A DNA stretch of 5,443 nt from Rhodospirillales bacterium (GTDB lineage: Bacteria > Pseudomonadota > Alphaproteobacteria > UBA8366 > JADFVY01): positions 1 through 5,443 of the forward strand of contig JAHELM010000206.1 of assembly GCA_024644185.1 (NCBI GenBank), in the 5' to 3' direction. Below the pieces are notes generated by a model. The model made no database searches and was not told the origin of the DNA. It saw only the letters and a list, made by a program, of their open reading frames with translations. The position numbers and the translations under genes are program-made. This document shows, piece by piece, positions 5,356-5,443 of this stretch. Numbering within the stretch: position 1 is the stretch's first letter; every line of letters starts with the position of its first letter.

Positions 5356-5443
5356 ATGTTGAAGGCATTTCTGACGGACGAATCCGGCGCGACCATGATT
5401 GAATACGGCCTGATCGCGGCCCTCGTGTCGGTCGCGGCCATCG
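5356..5443 (+). CDS. Flp-family type IVb prepilin (partial, runs off the window)
   Basis: The visible 29 residues, MLKAFLTDESGATMIEYGLIAALVSVAAI, are typical of a Flp/Fap prepilin. This is the small major pilin of the Flp/Tad pilus, used for surface adhesion and biofilm formation. A short basic leader ends at Gly11. The prepilin peptidase (TadV/CpaA type) would cut between Gly11 and Ala12, leaving Glu at +5 and Tyr at +6, the Glu-Tyr pair that marks type IVb Flp pilins. The hydrophobic assembly helix follows. The ATG is preceded by GAGGAG at 5341-5346, with nine bases between. Flp pilins are commonly about 50-70 residues, so roughly half of the gene lies beyond the edge. A prepilin peptidase and the cpa/tad assembly genes would be expected downstream, but this is not visible. 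Confidence 0.9.
   Translation, partial: MLKAFLTDESGATMIEYGLIAALVSVAAI

Overview
The window is GC-rich (about 73% G+C in a sampled 60-base coding line). It reads as a chromosomal segment of a Gram-negative bacterium, most likely an alphaproteobacterium. That guess rests on a DmdA-type demethylase homologue, a Flp (type IVb) prepilin and the GC-driven codon bias. No lineage-specific marker is present, so the assignment is inference.

Layout. At the left edge (1-36, minus strand) is the first 12 codons of a divergently transcribed gene whose start looks like a signal peptide. A 179-base divergent spacer follows. Then comes a tight plus-strand operon: a 670-residue hydantoinase/oxoprolinase (HyuA-like) protein at 216-2228, a 374-residue DmdA/GcvT-family folate-dependent methyltransferase at 2225-3349 (4-base overlap), and a 403-residue SLC13/ArsB-type permease at 3363-4574 (13-base gap). 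After a short gap holding a good sigma70-type promoter (exact TATAAT) there is a small secreted protein of unknown function at 4645-5010. The spacer 5011-5355 holds a possible hairpin terminator, a sharply AT-rich block and a perfect 18-bp palindrome. The window ends inside a Flp pilin gene starting at 5356, probably the first gene of a Flp/Tad pilus locus.

How the genes may work together. The three-gene operon looks like a small catabolic module. A permease would move an anionic substrate. An ASKHA-fold HyuA protein could activate or hydrolyse an amide or lactam with ATP, or play another role. A DmdA-like protein would pass a methyl group from an S- or N-methylated compound to tetrahydrofolate. 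HyuA normally partners HyuB, but no hyuB lies in the downstream position; the DmdA-like gene is there instead. This coupled HyuA-like/DmdA-like pair is the most unusual feature of the window, and its substrate cannot be read from the sequence. The small secreted protein and the pilin are separate transcription units.

I saw no tRNA, rRNA, CRISPR array, insertion sequence or clear mobile element. The long minus-strand reading frames are GC-bias shadows of the plus-strand genes.
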